From Microbacteriaceae bacterium PS02344 (lineage in GTDB: Bacteria; Actinomycetota; Actinomycetes; Actinomycetales; Microbacteriaceae), in the NCBI GenBank assembly GCA_029959905.1, contig JASCNZ010000001.1, forward strand, positions 62,001-126,000: DNA of 64,000 bases, written 5' to 3'. Below the pieces are notes generated by a model. That model searched no databases. It saw only the letters and a program-made list of their open reading frames with translations, and had not been told where the DNA came from. Shown here piece by piece: positions 43,851 to 52,094 of the stretch. Position 1 is the stretch's first letter, and each line of letters begins with the position of its first letter. The position numbers were made by a program, and so were the translations under genes.

Positions 43851-44842
43851 GATCCTTCGAGCATGCGAGTCGGATCGCGCTCCCCGACAGCCGGGTCGCT
43901 GTGTGTGGAGACTGGCACGGCAACGTTGGATGGGCGCGAACAGTCGCGCGTGTGCTTCCTCACATGGCGCCCAATGTAACGACCTTGCTCCACCTCGGCG
44001 ACTGGTGGATGCCACCAGAAGAGGTCGACGACGCGTTCGTCGAGACCGCCATCGACCGCATTCTCGTCACCCTAGGGAACCATGAGCCCTGGGGCGAGCT
44101 CACCCCGCTGCTCAGCGAACATCCCGGGTGCGCGGTACGCGTATCGAAGCTCGTCTGGTTCCTCCCACGACCCGCCCGATTGACCATCGGCGGTCGCCGA
44201 GTTCTCTCTTTGGGCGGTGCCGCGTCGGTTGACCGCCAATCGCGCACGGAGGGGCGGACCTGGTGGCCGGACGAGGCGATCACAGACGAACACGTTGCCG
44301 CCGCCATCGCCGGCGGCCCGGCGGACTTGATGCTCACGCACGAGGGCCCCGCCGACACACCCATCCGTCGCGTCCGGGAGATTCTGCGCACAAACCCTCA
44401 CCGTTTCCCCGCAACAGCACTCGAGTTGTCGGCGGCGTCACGCTCCCGAATCGCCAAAGTGTGGAACGCGGTCCGCCCTGAGCTGCTCACCCATGGGCAC
44501 ATGCACGTAGCTGCTGGCGGAAAGACCGACGACGGCCGACGGGTGGCGAGCCTCGGGCGCGATGCGCAGGAGGGGAACCTGGCGATCCTTGACATGAAGG
44601 CGCTGAAGATGACGACGCCCAGCCTCGCCGTGATCCGCGGTATGGCTGAGCAAGCCGACGTCGCCCGCGACTGGCGCGCTCGCCGCGTTGCCGAATCGCT
44701 GCACGATGCAACACTAGACGGACTCAAACCCACCTCCGCCGCTCTCCGAGACGCACAGGATTACATCGAAGGACGCCGCACCCTCGAGGAGATCCTTGAA
44801 GACGTCCGCCGACGCCACACCCGCAACCCGGCGCACGAATAG
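43847..44842 (+). CDS. Metallophosphoesterase
   Basis: The 331-residue protein carries the calcineurin-like set of motifs in order: CGDWHGN (residues about 20-26), LHLGDWW, TLGNHEPWG, LTHEGP and HGHMH. They form a two-metal site for phosphoester hydrolysis. A C-terminal helical extension (LHDATLDGLKPTSAALRDAQ ... RRTLEEILEDVRRRH) follows the catalytic domain. The substrate is unknown; nucleotides, nucleic acid or phosphoproteins are all possible. It is translationally coupled to the upstream gene and 2 bases from the next, so it acts within the four-gene set. Confidence 0.88.
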   Translation: MRSFEHASRIALPDSRVAVCGDWHGNVGWARTVARVLPHMAPNVTTLLHLGDWWMPPEEVDDAFVETAIDRILVTLGNHEPWGELTPLLSEHPGCAVRVSKLVWFLPRPARLTIGGRRVLSLGGAASVDRQSRTEGRTWWPDEAITDEHVAAAIAGGPADLMLTHEGPADTPIRRVREILRTNPHRFPATALELSAASRSRIAKVWNAVRPELLTHGHMHVAAGGKTDDGRRVASLGRDAQEGNLAILDMKALKMTTPSLAVIRGMAEQADVARDWRARRVAESLHDATLDGLKPTSAALRDAQDYIEGRRTLEEILEDVRRRHTRNPAHE

Positions 44843-44844
44843 CA

Positions 44845-45261
44845 ATGACCGAAGAACAGCCAAGCGCGTGGGCTGAGCACCTCGGCCCTTGCTACACGAT
44901 GGCGACCACTGCCCGGATCTTCGAGTGGACGGAGGACGAGGTCATCGAGGCGGGGAACGAGCTGCGCCTCCTCATGCTGCACACCGACGACGACGTCTAC
45001 CTCTTCCCGGTGCTTCAGTTCCGAAATGGGAAGATCTTTGCGCGGCTGGACGAGGTGCTTCATGTCTTTCAGAGTGTGGTTGACGACCCTTGGACCTGGG
45101 CGCACTGGATGACCCCGGCACTTCCCGAAGACCGCTCCCTTGAGACCCGGAAGCGGATCTCCGACGTGAAACTCGAGGTCGCGCTCCACGGCTCAAGCCA
45201 CAACTGGTGGTGGGTCCCCCAAGCGGAGACGACCGATGTCCAAGACCGGCTCAGAAAATGA
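44845..45261 (+). CDS. MbcA/ParS/Xre-antitoxin-like protein, paralogue 1
   Basis: The 138-residue protein has a layout recalling MbcA/ParS antitoxin-like proteins. An N-terminal helix-turn-helix-like part (GPCYTMATTARIFEWTEDEV) is followed by the strand/helix pattern LLMLHTDDDVYLFPVLQF, a central helix (LDEVLHVFQSVVDDPWTWAH) and a C-terminal PALPEDRSLET segment. In toxin-antitoxin pairs this fold binds a RES-domain toxin, but no RES gene is adjacent. The next gene is a clear paralogue overlapping by 3 bases. Confidence 0.65.
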   Translation: MTEEQPSAWAEHLGPCYTMATTARIFEWTEDEVIEAGNELRLLMLHTDDDVYLFPVLQFRNGKIFARLDEVLHVFQSVVDDPWTWAHWMTPALPEDRSLETRKRISDVKLEVALHGSSHNWWWVPQAETTDVQDRLRK

Positions 45262-45641
45262 CCGAGAACGAGGAGACAAACCCCTGGGCTGAGATCGTAG
45301 GCCCCTGCTACACGGTGGCGAGCATGGCCCGCATTCTCGGATGGACGGAAGTCGAGGTCTTGGATTCCGCGAGACATCTCCGCCTGCTCATGCTCCACAC
45401 CGTCGAGGGCACTCAGCTGTTCCCCTCATTTCAGCTCCGGGACGGAAAGGCGGTCGAAGGGCTACGAGATGTCCTCCGCATCCTCGCGACGGGGACTGCG
45501 AGTAGATGGACCTGGGCGCAGTGGTTGAACGTCGCGTTGCCCAATGAGGACCCGCCCCGCAACGTCACACTGCTCCACGAAGGACGACTCGAGGAAGCGC
45601 TGCGGAACGCCCGACACGATGCCTGGGCGTGGAGTTCCTGA
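45258..45641 (+). CDS. MbcA/ParS/Xre-antitoxin-like protein, paralogue 2
   Basis: The 127-residue protein parallels its neighbour: GPCYTVASMARILGWTEVEV, LLMLHTVEGTQLFPSFQLRD, LRDVLRILATGTASRWTWAQ, then LLHEGRLEEALRNARHDAWA, which fits the C-terminal antitoxin-like region even better. It starts inside the preceding gene's stop (ATGA). Two tandem copies of this fold next to a metallophosphoesterase suggest a heteromeric partner or regulator complex. The assignment is from pattern recognition and moderately sure. Confidence 0.68.
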   Translation: MTENEETNPWAEIVGPCYTVASMARILGWTEVEVLDSARHLRLLMLHTVEGTQLFPSFQLRDGKAVEGLRDVLRILATGTASRWTWAQWLNVALPNEDPPRNVTLLHEGRLEEALRNARHDAWAWSS

Positions 45642-47017
45642 CAACCGGTGCCGCGAGTTAAACAGAGGCCGAATTGCAGACCGACGGGTGGATGACATGC
45701 TCCTAAAAGAACGGCAACTTGTTCGAGTGCACTTTCCCGAGAGTTGGTCGGCCAGCTGGTGCGGGCGGCGAAGTTTGAGCCAACGACGCCCGTGCCGCAC
45801 CGCGACGGATTGGAGAGCTTCCCCGATCTCACGAGCGCCGACGACCGACCGTGAACGCTACAAGTCGCACGCGAATACCGTAGCCGCGGAACGGTCAGCG
45901 CCGGTCGTAGCCGGCGACGGGCAAGCTCGCGCGCGACAGCGCTATGGGCTCGCTTAGCCGCGAAAAGACGAACAGGCGGTGCAGCGTGATGCCAGAACGT
46001 GAGCACAGCCCGTGCCCATATTAAGAGAGCTCACTCCCTACTTACTCCCTGCCCTCCGACTCCTGCCCGCTTCGCTCGCAGGAGTCGGTTGGTCGGTCGC
46101 CGGTCGGTCCTTCGCTCGGTCGCTTCGTCCTCTGACGCTGCGCGGCGTGGCGGACCGCCCTGGACACGCGAGTGTCATGGTCGTACGGGTCATAGCGCGC
46201 GGCAGGTCGTGGCATGTTGAGCGGCGGGACGCCGGCTTCGCCGCGCGACAGTCACCTCATGAGGTCTGGGCGGTTCGAAACGCAGGTGCTTGAAGACGAC
46301 ACATACCCCGGAGTGCTCGGGGACCATCCCGACGATGCGACGAGAAGCGCCATGACCCGTGCTGCTGAACACGCGAGCCGCCTGGAGAGAAGTTGCTGGC
46401 GTCGGGTCCTCGCGCTCCCATGGCGGTGCGACACGTAGCGGCCAGCCACCGTGTTGGCGGCGTGCACAAGAACTCCGATGGGCTCTATCAGGTCGCCTCG
46501 AAGACTGCGAGAGGAGCGTCCGCCGCGCGGTCCTGAGAGTGGGAGCGTCGAACGGGACGGACCACACTCGGCATTGGCGGAAAGGGCAGGGCCGCCGCGG
46601 CGGTGAAGCGAGAACGGGGCCGCCGAACCATCTCAACCCTTGGCCGTTCTCGGGGGGATAGTGCAGCGCCGCAAACTGTTGGAAGTGCAGGGGGCGATGA
46701 GAGCACAGCTTGATGGGGAGCGGGCGGAGGCGCAAACTCAACCTCGTATGGGCGGTTATCGGGGTTGGAGACCCAAGAAATCGCGCTCTGAAATCGCGAT
46801 ACTGAACACCCTCGCGCACAGGGTTTTCTGACTCGCTGACGATCTGCTCCAACCCCTGGCTCGCGCGCATGACCGCCCGAAGTACCCGTCCGACACCCGC
46901 AGGTTCGCCACCTCTGGCTTTCTAGAGATCGCCGAATCCGTACTTGGTGGCGCGCATCCGTTGTGCCGTCCGCCGCAGCTACAGGCTCGCCTGCGCGTGT
47001 CGTGATCGACGCAGCTG
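45642..47017. other. 1.4-kb region without a supported gene
   Basis: No frame has a recognisable product. A perfect 11-bp hairpin (CCGACTCCTGC/GCAGGAGTCGG, 46056-46088) lies after the metallophosphoesterase operon but 400 bp downstream. Frames such as 46012-46293 and 46190-46870 look like shadows. This may be gene debris. Confidence 0.45.
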
Positions 47018-47899
47018 CTATCCGGCCATTGCGATGTACTGGCCATCGACCTTGAATAGGAACGACGCCGCGTCAGCGGGCACGATGAAGGCCATCAGGC
47101 CGGTGAACGACTGTTCCGGGTAGAGGGTCGGCCCGTCCCGGAAGGTCTGAGTTCCGTCGGCGAAGACGATCCACTCATCGTCGTAACCGTTGCCCTCTGC
47201 CGTCGCCAGCTCCATGTCGCTCTGCTCGTATCGAGGCTCCACACCGTCGGGGTTCTTGCCCGTCATCGTCACCTCGACGATGACGTACTTGTAGCCGGCG
47301 GGCGCCTCGTCGTTGAACATGTTCCACTCCATCACCGCGGCGTTGGCGTCGGCGTTGACGACCTTCGCGCTGATGACGTACTGCTCCACGCCTCCCCAGT
47401 TCGCCAGGATGTGCGGCGCCGGGAACGGGGACGCCACAGTCCCGTCGGCCGCCGGTGCGGGCGGCGCTTCCGCCGGCGCTTCCGCAGCGACCTCTTCCGT
47501 GGGGCTCGGTGTCGGGGCAGGCGTGGTCACCGCGGCGGGCCGGTCGGCTGCGGGACGAGCGCTGTTGCTGCTCGCGCCGCCGATGGCTGCAAGGAGGAAG
47601 ATCAACAGGAGGAAGCCACCGAAGACGGACCCGACGATGATGAGCGGGACACGGGCGCCCTTGTTCCGTGGCGCGACCGCCGCCTGGGCGTACGGCTGAG
47701 CGTAGGCATGTGCTTGGGCGGCGTTCGGCACCGAGGTGATGATCGACGGGTACGCCTGCGTCGGGGCGTGCTGCTGCTGCTGCTGCTGCTGCTGCGGGGC
47801 GACGCGGGTGTGAGGTGTCCAGGCGTTGCCGTCGAAGTACCGCTCGTAGCCGGGGTAGTTGGCGTCCGGGTACCAGCCGGCGGGGTAGGTGGTGGACAC
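47018..47899 (-). CDS. DUF2510-domain membrane protein with polyglutamine tract
   Basis: The 293-residue protein has an N-terminal DUF2510 motif (PAGWYPDANYPGYERYFDGN), a Gln/Ala-rich linker with eight consecutive Gln, and one membrane helix (VPLIIVGSVFGGFLLLIFLL). A Pro/Ala/Glu-rich extracytoplasmic spacer and a C-terminal beta domain (YKYVIVEVTMTGKNPDGVEP) resembling DUF4352 complete it. The GTG at 47899 is preceded by AAGGAG. It is probably a surface-exposed protein of unknown role. The Gln codons are a (CAG)8 repeat. Confidence 0.8.
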   Translation of the reverse strand: MSTTYPAGWYPDANYPGYERYFDGNAWTPHTRVAPQQQQQQQQHAPTQAYPSIITSVPNAAQAHAYAQPYAQAAVAPRNKGARVPLIIVGSVFGGFLLLIFLLAAIGGASSNSARPAADRPAAVTTPAPTPSPTEEVAAEAPAEAPPAPAADGTVASPFPAPHILANWGGVEQYVISAKVVNADANAAVMEWNMFNDEAPAGYKYVIVEVTMTGKNPDGVEPRYEQSDMELATAEGNGYDDEWIVFADGTQTFRDGPTLYPEQSFTGLMAFIVPADAASFLFKVDGQYIAMAG

Positions 47900-48116
47900 A
47901 AGGGCTCCTTCGATGACGCTGCGCCGTGGGCGCGGTGATGCTGCTCGCCGTGGCGAGAGGTGGACTTCGGAAGCGTTCGACGAAGCCTTCGGCGCAGATC
48001 CCGCTGCTTCCCCCACTGCCCCGAATTGCTCTCAACCTAGCGCATGGTGTGGACGCTCGGTGGGAACGGTTTCATCACAGGCGGCGGGGCTGGCCGCGGT
48101 CGGTAGGCTCGCCATC

Positions 48117-48689
48117 ATGACGATGGTGGAGCCTCCCCCGCTGGACCCGCTGACCGGTAACGAGCGCTTGGCCGGTGTGGGCGCGACGGTCGCCGACTTC
48201 TGGCGGTTCGCCCTGCCGGACGTGACGACGAACGTCGTCCGCGGGTGGCTGGCGGAGTACCTCGTGTGGCGCGCCATCGGCGTGGAGCGTCCGGTGCGCA
48301 TCGAGTGGGACGCGTTCGATGTCCTCTGGGGCGATATCCGCATCGAGGTGAAGTCGAGCGCCCTCGTGCAGCGGTGGGCGCAGCGCGCCGACTCGAGGCT
48401 CGCGTTCACGGGCCTTCGCGGGCGCGTACTGGATCCGGCGACGAACGACTATACGGAGGTGGCGACGTACAACGCTGACGTCTACGTCCTCGCCGTCAAT
48501 CTCGCCGTGAGGGACCAGTACGACCAGCTCGACATCTGCAAGTGGCGGTTCGCCGTCCTCTCCCGCGCCGTTCTCGAAGAGACGGGGCAGGACTCGATGG
48601 GGTGGGCTCGCGCTCAGCAGCTTGCCACCGCCGTCGTCGGCTACGACGAGCTCGCCGCCGCGATCCGCTCGGCCGCTATGCCCCGATGA
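48117..48689 (+). CDS. PD-(D/E)XK-like nuclease-fold hypothetical protein
   Basis: The 190-residue protein contains the spacing expected for a PD-(D/E)XK site: a Glu in VVRGWLAEYLVWRAI, Asp in EWDAFDVLWG, then IRIEVKSSALVQRW (E-x-K). It also has a conserved-looking YNADVYVLAVNLAVRDQYDQ. The family is unnamed to me; similar folds act in restriction and repair. ATG 48117 is the first start after a probable promoter. It overlaps the convergent next gene by 14 bases. Confidence 0.65.
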   Translation: MTMVEPPPLDPLTGNERLAGVGATVADFWRFALPDVTTNVVRGWLAEYLVWRAIGVERPVRIEWDAFDVLWGDIRIEVKSSALVQRWAQRADSRLAFTGLRGRVLDPATNDYTEVATYNADVYVLAVNLAVRDQYDQLDICKWRFAVLSRAVLEETGQDSMGWARAQQLATAVVGYDELAAAIRSAAMPR

Positions 48690-49104
48690 CCTCACGGTAG
48701 GCGGTCGAGCAGACCTCGAGCCGTTCGACCATGCCGGGCGTCTCCACCGCGTCGTCGGCGAACTGGTCTTTCAGCTCACTCGCCGGCCACGCGAGGTCGC
48801 GCAGCGTGAGGCCCCTCTTCACGAGCTCTCGCGGGTGCGAGAGGAGGTCCGACTGCCCCATGAGCGAGGTCTTGTTGTGGAGGTGGAAGAGGGTGACGTG
48901 TCCGAAGACGGTGGGCCCGAACGCGTAGAGGACGTCGAGCAGGCACTGCTGCGAGTCATCGAAGCTGTTCACGGACGCGGCAATGGCCATCGCGGTGACG
49001 GTGTCGGCCATCGACCTCTCCCGCCCGAGGGCGAAGTAGAGGGAGGAGGCGAGGTCAGCGCGGATGTGCTGGACGTCTCGGCTGTGAACGCGGCTGTCGC
49101 GCAT
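48676..49104 (-). CDS. Hypothetical protein
   Basis: The 142-residue product (MRDSRVHSRDVQHIRADLAS ... ALGRERSMADTVTAMAIAAS ... FGHVTLFHLHNKTSLMGQSD) has no recognised family or membrane helix. AAGGAG lies 6 bases before the ATG at 49104, and 27 bp upstream is a copy of the shared promoter-like motif. Its 3' end overlaps the convergent nuclease-like gene. Confidence 0.65.
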   Translation of the reverse strand: MRDSRVHSRDVQHIRADLASSLYFALGRERSMADTVTAMAIAASVNSFDDSQQCLLDVLYAFGPTVFGHVTLFHLHNKTSLMGQSDLLSHPRELVKRGLTLRDLAWPASELKDQFADDAVETPGMVERLEVCSTAYREVIGA

Positions 49105-49131
49105 GGGGCTCCTTGGTTCGGTGTTCCCTCA

Positions 49132-49145
49132 CCATGCGCGGTGCC
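49132..49145 (-). promoter_or_regulatory. Shared upstream motif, copy 3
   Basis: CCATGCGCGGTGCC differs by one base from the copies at 38784 and 42513; it lies 27 bp before the 49104 start. Confidence 0.4.
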
Positions 49146-49345
49146 CGTGACTGCGTGGACCGATTCTGGGGGCGGTTGCACCTTCATCCCCACAAAGGTG
49201 CAACCGTCATCGGGAAGGGGCTCCCCCGGCATCGTTCCCCAGAATGTGCCGTTGAGAGATTCTCACCCCGGCGGGCCCTTCTGGTGTGCAACGCTTCGGT
49301 CACGGTGTGTCGCTGCGCCTCACCCGCGGCCTCACCCGGAACTGT

Positions 49346-49571
49346 CAGGTGGTCCAGTCCTTGCCGCCGTCGTCGATGTGGATGGCGAGCCATCCCGGAG
49401 CGATAACATGCAGCTTTCCGTCTGCGGTGCGAACGCGGTGGGTGCCGCTGCTGCGGACGATGAGCTCGCGAACATCCTCGAGCTGGATCTGCTTGTCGCC
49501 GAAGTCGTAGACGCGGGTCTTCTCGGTCAGGGGGATGACGTCAGCGGGTGTGAATCGGGGATGTTGGTCAT
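49346..49571 (-). pseudogene. Short gene with a frameshift just after its start
   Basis: The minus strand reads ADVIPLTEKTRVYDFGDKQI, QLEDVRELIVRSSGTHRVRT, ADGKLHVIAPGWLAIHIDDG to a stop at 49346. The natural start MTNIP (ATG at 49571) is in a different frame; adding one base in ATCCCCGATTC would join them into a protein of about 75 residues with MTNIPRF. No function is recognised, but it reads like phage or island cargo. Confidence 0.55.
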
Positions 49572-49905
49572 GGTCAGCCTTTGCGCGCCATGCCGGCCCT
49601 TCACCGACGACTAACGACGTGCGACGGTCGGCTATCGTCGGATCCTGTCAGCGCGAATCGATAGCACCACGAGAAGGATTACCTCGATCATTCCGAGTAG
49701 CCAGCCCGCGACCGTTCCCTTACCCAGACCCGGACTATCATCAGCGCCCCTCACGGCGCGGATAAGGCTCGGTGGAGCGATTGCGTGATGATCAGCTCGA
49801 CGATGCGCTCCGCGATGCACGCCGTGCCGATGCGGCGTGGAGCTCGTGAAGAAGTCACCGCCGGGCGCCGTCCTGCCAGGCGGGGGCGCCAACTCCGGGT
49901 CGCGT
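49572..49905. other. 334-bp gap without a supported gene
   Basis: Only short frames; a minus-strand frame (49632-49988) has a hydrophobic end but overlaps the XRE/ImmA gene and is not supported. Confidence 0.4.
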
Positions 49906-50877
49906 TCAACCGCGAGCGCCGGCGAGGAAGCGGCGTCGGAGCTCGCCGGGAGACAGAAGCATGCGGGCCGCGGCCTGACCGCCATCATCGCGTTCGACCT
50001 GTCTTACGGCCGCCACCACCAGCGAAGGTTCCTCCGCATAGGCTCGAGCGGCCTTCGTGCCCATTTCACGGACCAACGACGTGAGGTGCCGGTGTTGAGT
50101 GGCGCTTACCGCGCCGACGCGGCGGGCGTGGACGAGCACGGCGCGCGACGGCAGACCCCAGTGTTCTTCGAGTTCGCCGAGCCGGGTCCATGTCAGTGGG
50201 CCAACGCTGCACCAGGTCACGTCGGCGCTGGGCATGAGGAACTCGGCGGCGAACTCATGCGCGTCCACCCCGTCCGGTCGTGCCAGGACGTGGCCCAGTT
50301 CAAGGGCGAGCGCGAGTCGGCGCTCGCGTGGTGAAACTCGATTGTTCAGGAAGACGATGGGGCGGTCTCCGTCCGGCCAGCTGCCGACAGCGTCGAGGCG
50401 AACCGCGCTGGTGTCGCGGACTATGCATGCGACGCCGTGCTGTTCGACGAGTGCGACCAAGTTCGAGATTGGACCGGCGGGCACGGCCCACGATTCCCGG
50501 AGTTGCCGAGCGAGTTCCTTCGCGCCACGGTCAGAGCCAGGGACCGGGATGGGGTTCGATCCGCCACCCAACAGGCGCCGGAGGTGGAAGTGGGCGAGAG
50601 TGAGTTCAGCGGTGAGCGTCTTGGTGACCTGCGCGGGCAGCGATGACTGCAGTGGAGCGACGATCCGCACGGCCGGTGTCGGGGACGTGACGAGCTCGAC
50701 GGAGACGTCGAGGGCTCCTGCCAAACGCTGCGCGACTTCCGGGGCGAAGGGGGTTCGTCCGCGCTCAATCCCGGAGATCACAGCCTGAGACACCCCAGAT
50801 TGCTCGGCAAGATTCGCTTGAGTCAGCTGCTTAGAGGTGCGCACGCTCGCGAGCAGGGGGCAGCGAGAGTCGTTCAC
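49906..50877 (-). CDS. XRE regulator fused to ImmA/IrrE-like domain with a lost zinc-site histidine
   Basis: The 323-residue protein has an XRE helix-turn-helix (LASVRTSKQLTQANLAEQSG, VSQAVISGIERGRTPFAP) and a C-terminal ImmA/IrrE-like domain (IVFLNNRVSPRERRLALALE, LGHVLARPDGVDAHEFAAEF, LMPSADV). In active ImmA proteases the zinc motif is HELGH; here it is LELGH, so the first His is missing and proteolysis is doubtful. Such proteins control excision and lysogeny of integrative elements. Two palindromes just upstream are probable operators. Confidence 0.85.
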   Translation of the reverse strand: MNDSRCPLLASVRTSKQLTQANLAEQSGVSQAVISGIERGRTPFAPEVAQRLAGALDVSVELVTSPTPAVRIVAPLQSSLPAQVTKTLTAELTLAHFHLRRLLGGGSNPIPVPGSDRGAKELARQLRESWAVPAGPISNLVALVEQHGVACIVRDTSAVRLDAVGSWPDGDRPIVFLNNRVSPRERRLALALELGHVLARPDGVDAHEFAAEFLMPSADVTWCSVGPLTWTRLGELEEHWGLPSRAVLVHARRVGAVSATQHRHLTSLVREMGTKAARAYAEEPSLVVAAVRQVERDDGGQAAARMLLSPGELRRRFLAGARG

Positions 50878-50900
50878 CTTCCGAGCCTAGCCGTCCTCCA

Positions 50901-50923
50901 CAGCAGATCTGCTGAAATATTTC
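50901..50923. promoter_or_regulatory. Adjacent palindromes upstream of the XRE/ImmA-like gene
   Basis: CAGCAGATCTGCTG (50901-50914) and GAAATATTTC (50914-50923) are perfect palindromes sharing a base, 24-46 bp upstream of the gene start. They are likely operator sites for its own regulator. Confidence 0.5.
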
Positions 50924-50934
50924 GGTAGATCCAC

Positions 50935-51245
50935 TGTGGTCCAAGGTCGAGACGGCGAAAATCAGCCAAGTTATCCAAGTTGCGCCAGGGCCTACTTGGC
51001 TGGAGCGTGCCCAGTGTTTTCAAGGGATCCGGTGCCGCTGGCAAGGTTGCCAAGTAGTAGATAGTTCGTATAGGGGAAAAAAGTAAGTAAGTAGTAAAAC
51101 CGAGCAACTTCACTCCGAAAATTCCCTATAGAATCCTCCCCGCACTTGCCAACCTTGGCAGGTCCGTAACTTTAACGCTTTGAACTGGACTTTTTTTACT
51201 TTTCGCACTTGGCAGCCGCCTTGGCGGGGCTTGGCACCCACCGTA
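50935..51245. repeat. Iteron-like AT-rich intergenic element, copy B
   Basis: The element holds GGCAAGGTTGCCAAGTAGTA (from 51040), TAGTTCGTATAGGGGAAAA, an A/GTAAGTAAG tract, CAACTTCACTCC, TTCCCTATAGAATCC and CCGCACTTGCCAACCTTGGC. Each matches, in the same order, the reverse complement of copy A at 39.9-40.2 kb. Further CTTGGC repeats lie at 50995, 51208 and 51230. It is upstream of the XRE/ImmA-like gene and carries no gene. A replication origin, partition or transfer site is the likeliest meaning. Confidence 0.65.
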
Positions 51246-52094
51246 GTCGCTGAGAGCACGGGAAGAGCTCGGGATGTGTCGCAGGGTAGTGAGGGAAGCG
51301 GGGTGCACCCGCCGGCTAACTCCACAGAGGACCCGCCGGAGCGCGTCCACCATCATGATGATGGACGGCCTTGGCACGCGCGGTGCTCCGCCCGAGTGCG
51401 GCGGTGGGCTTCCGCGGGGAAAGGGTGACAGATGTGCCGCAGGGTAGTGGGTGAGAGAGAGTCGCGGGGAACACGTCCCCGGTCGGAGCAGCCAGGTGTT
51501 GCCGAGCGGCCGCGACCACTGCAGGAGGCTGAAGTCCTCGCGCCGGGGCCGGTGTTCACTACAGATAACTACACAGAGCACGCTTATGACGCTTAGCCGC
51601 GCGACCTCCATCAGTTGGCCACGGGCATCGACGACGGCGCGGTAAGTAATGTCTCCGGTCACCGCGCCCGCGTCGTTAGTGGCGGGCGGGGCGTCGCCCG
51701 CCACCGGCATGGCGGCTTACGGACAAAGGACGCCATCAACACCGCGACGGGCGCGACGCACGCGCCTGCATGAGAGGCGGTGTGCACGCCGGTCGCCGTC
51801 GCCGCGACCGCAGTATCGACGGACGCGGCTGCTGAGGCAGGCCCAACGGCTATCAACGTGACGGAGATCTCCGTTCCAGGCGACACCAGCGCCCTTCTGC
51901 ATCGTGTTCATGGTGGGCGCCCCAAGGAAGTAAAGATGTAACGGCAGGGGCTGAGTGTTGATGTTCACGAGTGCCTCTTGGAGCAGTTCAGGCCAGACCT
52001 GCCTCCGTCGATTCGCACGCAGTTACTTCGTCCGACGGATGCCGCGTCGGTGCGGGCGTGACGAGTTCGGTGTTGCTGCCGTTCGAGAACACTG
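51246..52094. other. 850-bp region without a supported gene
   Basis: There are overlapping short frames only. Two diverged direct repeats (GATGTGTCGCAGGGTAGTGA near 51272; GATGTGCCGCAGGGTAGTGG near 51430) and a CATCATGATGATG palindrome at 51351 are the visible structures. The area probably marks the end of the island. Confidence 0.45.

Noticed and set aside
45999-46870. Several 70-230-residue frames between the antitoxin-like genes and the DUF2510 gene
   Set aside because: Composition is shadow-like, they overlap on both strands, and none has a ribosome site or recognisable sequence.
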